From Chitinophagaceae bacterium (GTDB taxonomy: Bacteria; Bacteroidota; Bacteroidia; Chitinophagales; Chitinophagaceae), in NCBI GenBank assembly GCA_008080615.1, contig VIKJ01000071.1, positions 1-15,493 on the forward strand: 15,493 nucleotides of DNA, written 5' to 3'. Made by a program: the position numbers and the translations under genes. The notes under the pieces are model-generated. The model worked only from the letters and a program-made list of their open reading frames with translations. It had not been told where the DNA came from and did not search any database. Positions 14,201-15,493 of the stretch are shown piece after piece (position 1 is the stretch's first letter; each line of letters starts with the position of its first letter).

Positions 14201-15493
14201 ATTGTTTGGCAAAAAATCTTCAGGAACAGTGGAATTGAAAATTCAGGGTTAAACAGCGGAATCGTTTGTTCCAATTTATAAAAATTAAAGAACTCCCTGG
14301 CCGCAGTGTCCTCGAGTCCTTCAAAACCATGATGTGTCACAGTAGGTTGTTTAAATCCTTCAGGCAATACAACCTTTTCATACGTTGTCCGGTAACTGAC
14401 TACCAGTGCTACCCATTCATACTGTTTGAATTCATGAACAATTCCGGCGATACTATCCTTCCATATATATTTTCCTTTTCCTTCATTGATAGCATCGATA
14501 ATAAATAGTATTCGTTGTTGTTTGGCTTTCCCCAATGCATTGAGTGCTGCTAAATAATTCTCCAGCTTTTCATTTGGGCAAAGCATCTGTTGAATGGTGG
14601 TTCGTGGAGGTTGTTCCGGGAACTGCATCCCCAGTAAGAAAACAGATGGAATGTTTAATGATTTATTTTCCAGTGCAATATCTGCAAGCAGGTGGGATTT
14701 GCCCAGGCCCCAGTCACCGCGCAGTAAAAGGTTTCCTTCGTTTGAAGCTGTAACAGCCGCCCCCGCCAGGTAATCTTCGTAGTTCATCAATTCCCGTTGC
14801 AACTCGTGCAAATGATCCCTCTCTGACCTGTAAAGCCTATCAGGCGAAGGTGGTTGATACGTTTGTTTCTCTTTCTTTTCTGTGACTTGCTTTTGGGCTT
14901 TTTCCGCTTCAAGTTTTTTACGATACTCATCTTCGAGTTCCCTGTATATACTGTTTACTTGCGTCAGTTCATTTTGTACCAGAGACAAAATTTTATTGAA
15001 TTGTTCAACGGGTATCGCTGCCATACTCTCCAGGTCAACAGACCCAAACAGTTTTTCAAAAGCAAGGCGTTTATTCGTCAATTGCTGTGCGAACTGTTTC
15101 AATTTTTCAATATGGCTCGCATCGTTTTCTGTTTTGCGCCACTTGGTCAATAATTCATCACACCGTTTTTTAAAATCTTCTTTGAACCGCCGGTTTCTCG
15201 CCAGCGCGTCAAACGGATATGACATTCCATGAATCTGAAGATTTAATGTTGCGGAATATTTAGGCCCCAGACTTTGAATTGCCGCATCAAGTTGTATAAA
15301 CATTTGCTGCTCATCCACAGGTGTCTTGCCAAAGAAAAGATCGAATGTTCCCTTTAGATGGGATTCGGAAAGCTTATTAAACAACATTGAACTGTTCCAG
15401 AGGATCAGTTCAATGTTTCTGCCGGTTGCAGTTATCTTTTGGGTCCACGCAGACCTATTCGATTCCCATAAATCCTTTTGCGCTTTCCTGCCA
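11212..15493 (-). CDS. Avs-like STAND NTPase, N-terminus beyond window edge
   Basis: This very large P-loop protein has 1391 residues from the Met at 15387. The same frame stays open to the window edge, adding 35 protein-like residues (for example RNIELILWNSS just before that Met), so the real start and probably an effector domain lie outside. From Met 15387 there is a region with GPKYSATLNLQIHG and PFDALARN (41-65), typical ahead of the NTPase in Avs proteins. A charged coiled coil (about 140-178) is followed by Walker A GDWGLGKS (224-231), Walker B ILFIIDAINEG (293-303) and the sensor-like VVSYRTTYE. A long helical, repeat-like C-terminal half has FGDFSRY and, near the end, SCFLLQKKALEKLKDSDLAL then VWYYFGEKE. 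Avs proteins recognise phage proteins and then activate a nuclease or other effector. The family call is by motif and layout, from memory. The Avs type cannot be given without the N-terminus. Confidence 0.75.
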   Translation of the reverse strand, partial: GRKAQKDLWESNRSAWTQKITATGRNIELILWNSSMLFNKLSESHLKGTFDLFFGKTPVDEQQMFIQLDAAIQSLGPKYSATLNLQIHGMSYPFDALARNRRFKEDFKKRCDELLTKWRKTENDASHIEKLKQFAQQLTNKRLAFEKLFGSVDLESMAAIPVEQFNKILSLVQNELTQVNSIYRELEDEYRKKLEAEKAQKQVTEKKEKQTYQPPSPDRLYRSERDHLHELQRELMNYEDYLAGAAVTASNEGNLLLRGDWGLGKSHLLADIALENKSLNIPSVFLLGMQFPEQPPRTTIQQMLCPNEKLENYLAALNALGKAKQQRILFIIDAINEGKGKYIWKDSIAGIVHEFKQYEWVALVVSYRTTYEKVVLPEGFKQPTVTHHGFEGLEDTAAREFFNFYKLEQTIPLFNPEFSIPLFLKIFCQTMVNLGYKKIDHGFSGITNIFESFTASINQKLGERLDYPWERVNPVQKTIDALVAVQMESGQYVLEYNKAHAIAEAAASPYTNHKNFLEELLKENLLMEDYLFDNTQSSYSRNGISFSYERMIDQFKARHVIRNKTLPQLRKSFAKGGELQKQLLKPHYYEGMNNGVLDALAILLPEVFGIELNEVVPNNMANQLEGAVYNAILGSLLWRKSSTTNEKLWEYIKAHLNTSERASEKFFEIILLVCTHKGHYFNSDFLHRQLMDRTVAERDKIWTIPISRIYRYYDPSSVERIINWCWNDHIDDYPMDDETVVHIGTVLSWLFTSSDRFIRDKASKAFTALFVHRVHLLKVVFDKIQDVNDPYVLERVVAGCFGAVSRSNDHNAIREFVQYVYDLYFRTSKPPVNILTRDYAKCMVECAVGKGIKLDYKPALLNPPFKSVFPKKIPTIEWADALEHRKKSGEKYTDEERGYFQIITSLRGFGDFSRYILGTNHRDSGSFAAYKIDSKKAYESLQKKLRGNKKNFFEIYCSSQNYLAKKGSLGQSLHSIVDEEKRESLLANTMEFAERTEEFLKKHCTPEQLKLFRKSKEYIQNGLPFEKGRDLPRFDLDKVARWILYRVFDLGWTKEDFGLHDSSLDSQGRDVGKAERIGKKYQWIAYYEIMALLTDHYEYIGRYNYSDIPEPYVGAFQEHVRNFDPTVLYKAKKKRDEDGHKSRSDIQENWWWQARYSNWSEDRKDWLAKDNDIPEITKFIHLTHPLTREQWCMMDGMFVFEQDKQLGLDKFSTHRRELWLQFKTLLVLKKDLSRIMEGGKKKLHWLRDQVPDNFSYYGIYHGELYEADGYKKSGRAEENPLYPFTDITVDGKKYDAIELVEEMSVGGEYDCSGETVRLHKPCGTLFHLLDARFGKNDALLYNAAGEIIGMDTGAYYEEEHSCFLLQKKALEKLKDSDLALVWYYFGEKEDIGPGASFVYRRLFSGFVTKEKEDWRISHFGTIERSR

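Noticed and set aside
11268..15232. Many plus-strand open frames opposite the STAND gene
   Set aside because: All are shadows of a continuous 4.2-kb coding frame on the minus strand, with no family motifs of their own.

Overview
The window looks like a chromosomal segment of a Bacteroidota member, plausibly near Chitinophagaceae. The evidence is low-GC coding sequence, an absence of clear Shine-Dalgarno sites, Bacteroidota-type TAnnTTTG promoter elements, a signal peptide ending in an AQ motif, and a B12-riboswitch-controlled TonB receptor operon. The taxonomic placement is an inference from style, since no rRNA gene is present.

Positions 1-1598 (minus strand) hold the 5' end of a TolC-type outer-membrane efflux gene and an APC-family amino-acid permease. 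Positions 1728-6398 (plus strand) form a cobalamin salvage operon: a promoter candidate, an adenosylcobalamin-type riboswitch, a hairpin that buries the start codon, then btuB (outer-membrane import), cobT and cobS (lower-ligand activation and attachment) and cobC. The cobC product lacks the segment carrying its second catalytic histidine, so it looks like an in-frame deletion derivative. No cobU is present here. A marC-family membrane protein follows and meets, tail to tail, an SLC5-type sodium/sugar symporter read from the minus strand.

Positions 8756-9361 carry a mazEF toxin-antitoxin pair with a good promoter that has a 10-bp palindrome between its two boxes. Positions 9388-9789 are non-coding and repetitive: three to four copies of a multi-hairpin unit whose stems show compensatory changes, then a 34-bp sequence duplicated in tandem. 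Positions 9790-10046 hold no convincing gene, only one possible coding remnant.

From 10047 a LuxR-type response regulator is read on the minus strand, but its receiver domain stops abruptly near 10625 with no start codon. Beyond that breakpoint the DNA is visibly richer in GC and carries two convergent genes 15 bp apart: a small PD-(D/E)XK nuclease-like protein (plus strand) and a very large Avs-like STAND NTPase (minus strand) that runs off the right edge. The apparent ATG at 15387 is internal, because the frame stays open and protein-like to the last base. This right third is best read as a phage-defence-type island inserted into, or joined by deletion to, the response-regulator gene. The most interesting items are the nuclease/STAND pair, the island boundary, the structured repeats, the shortened CobC and the riboswitch expression platform.
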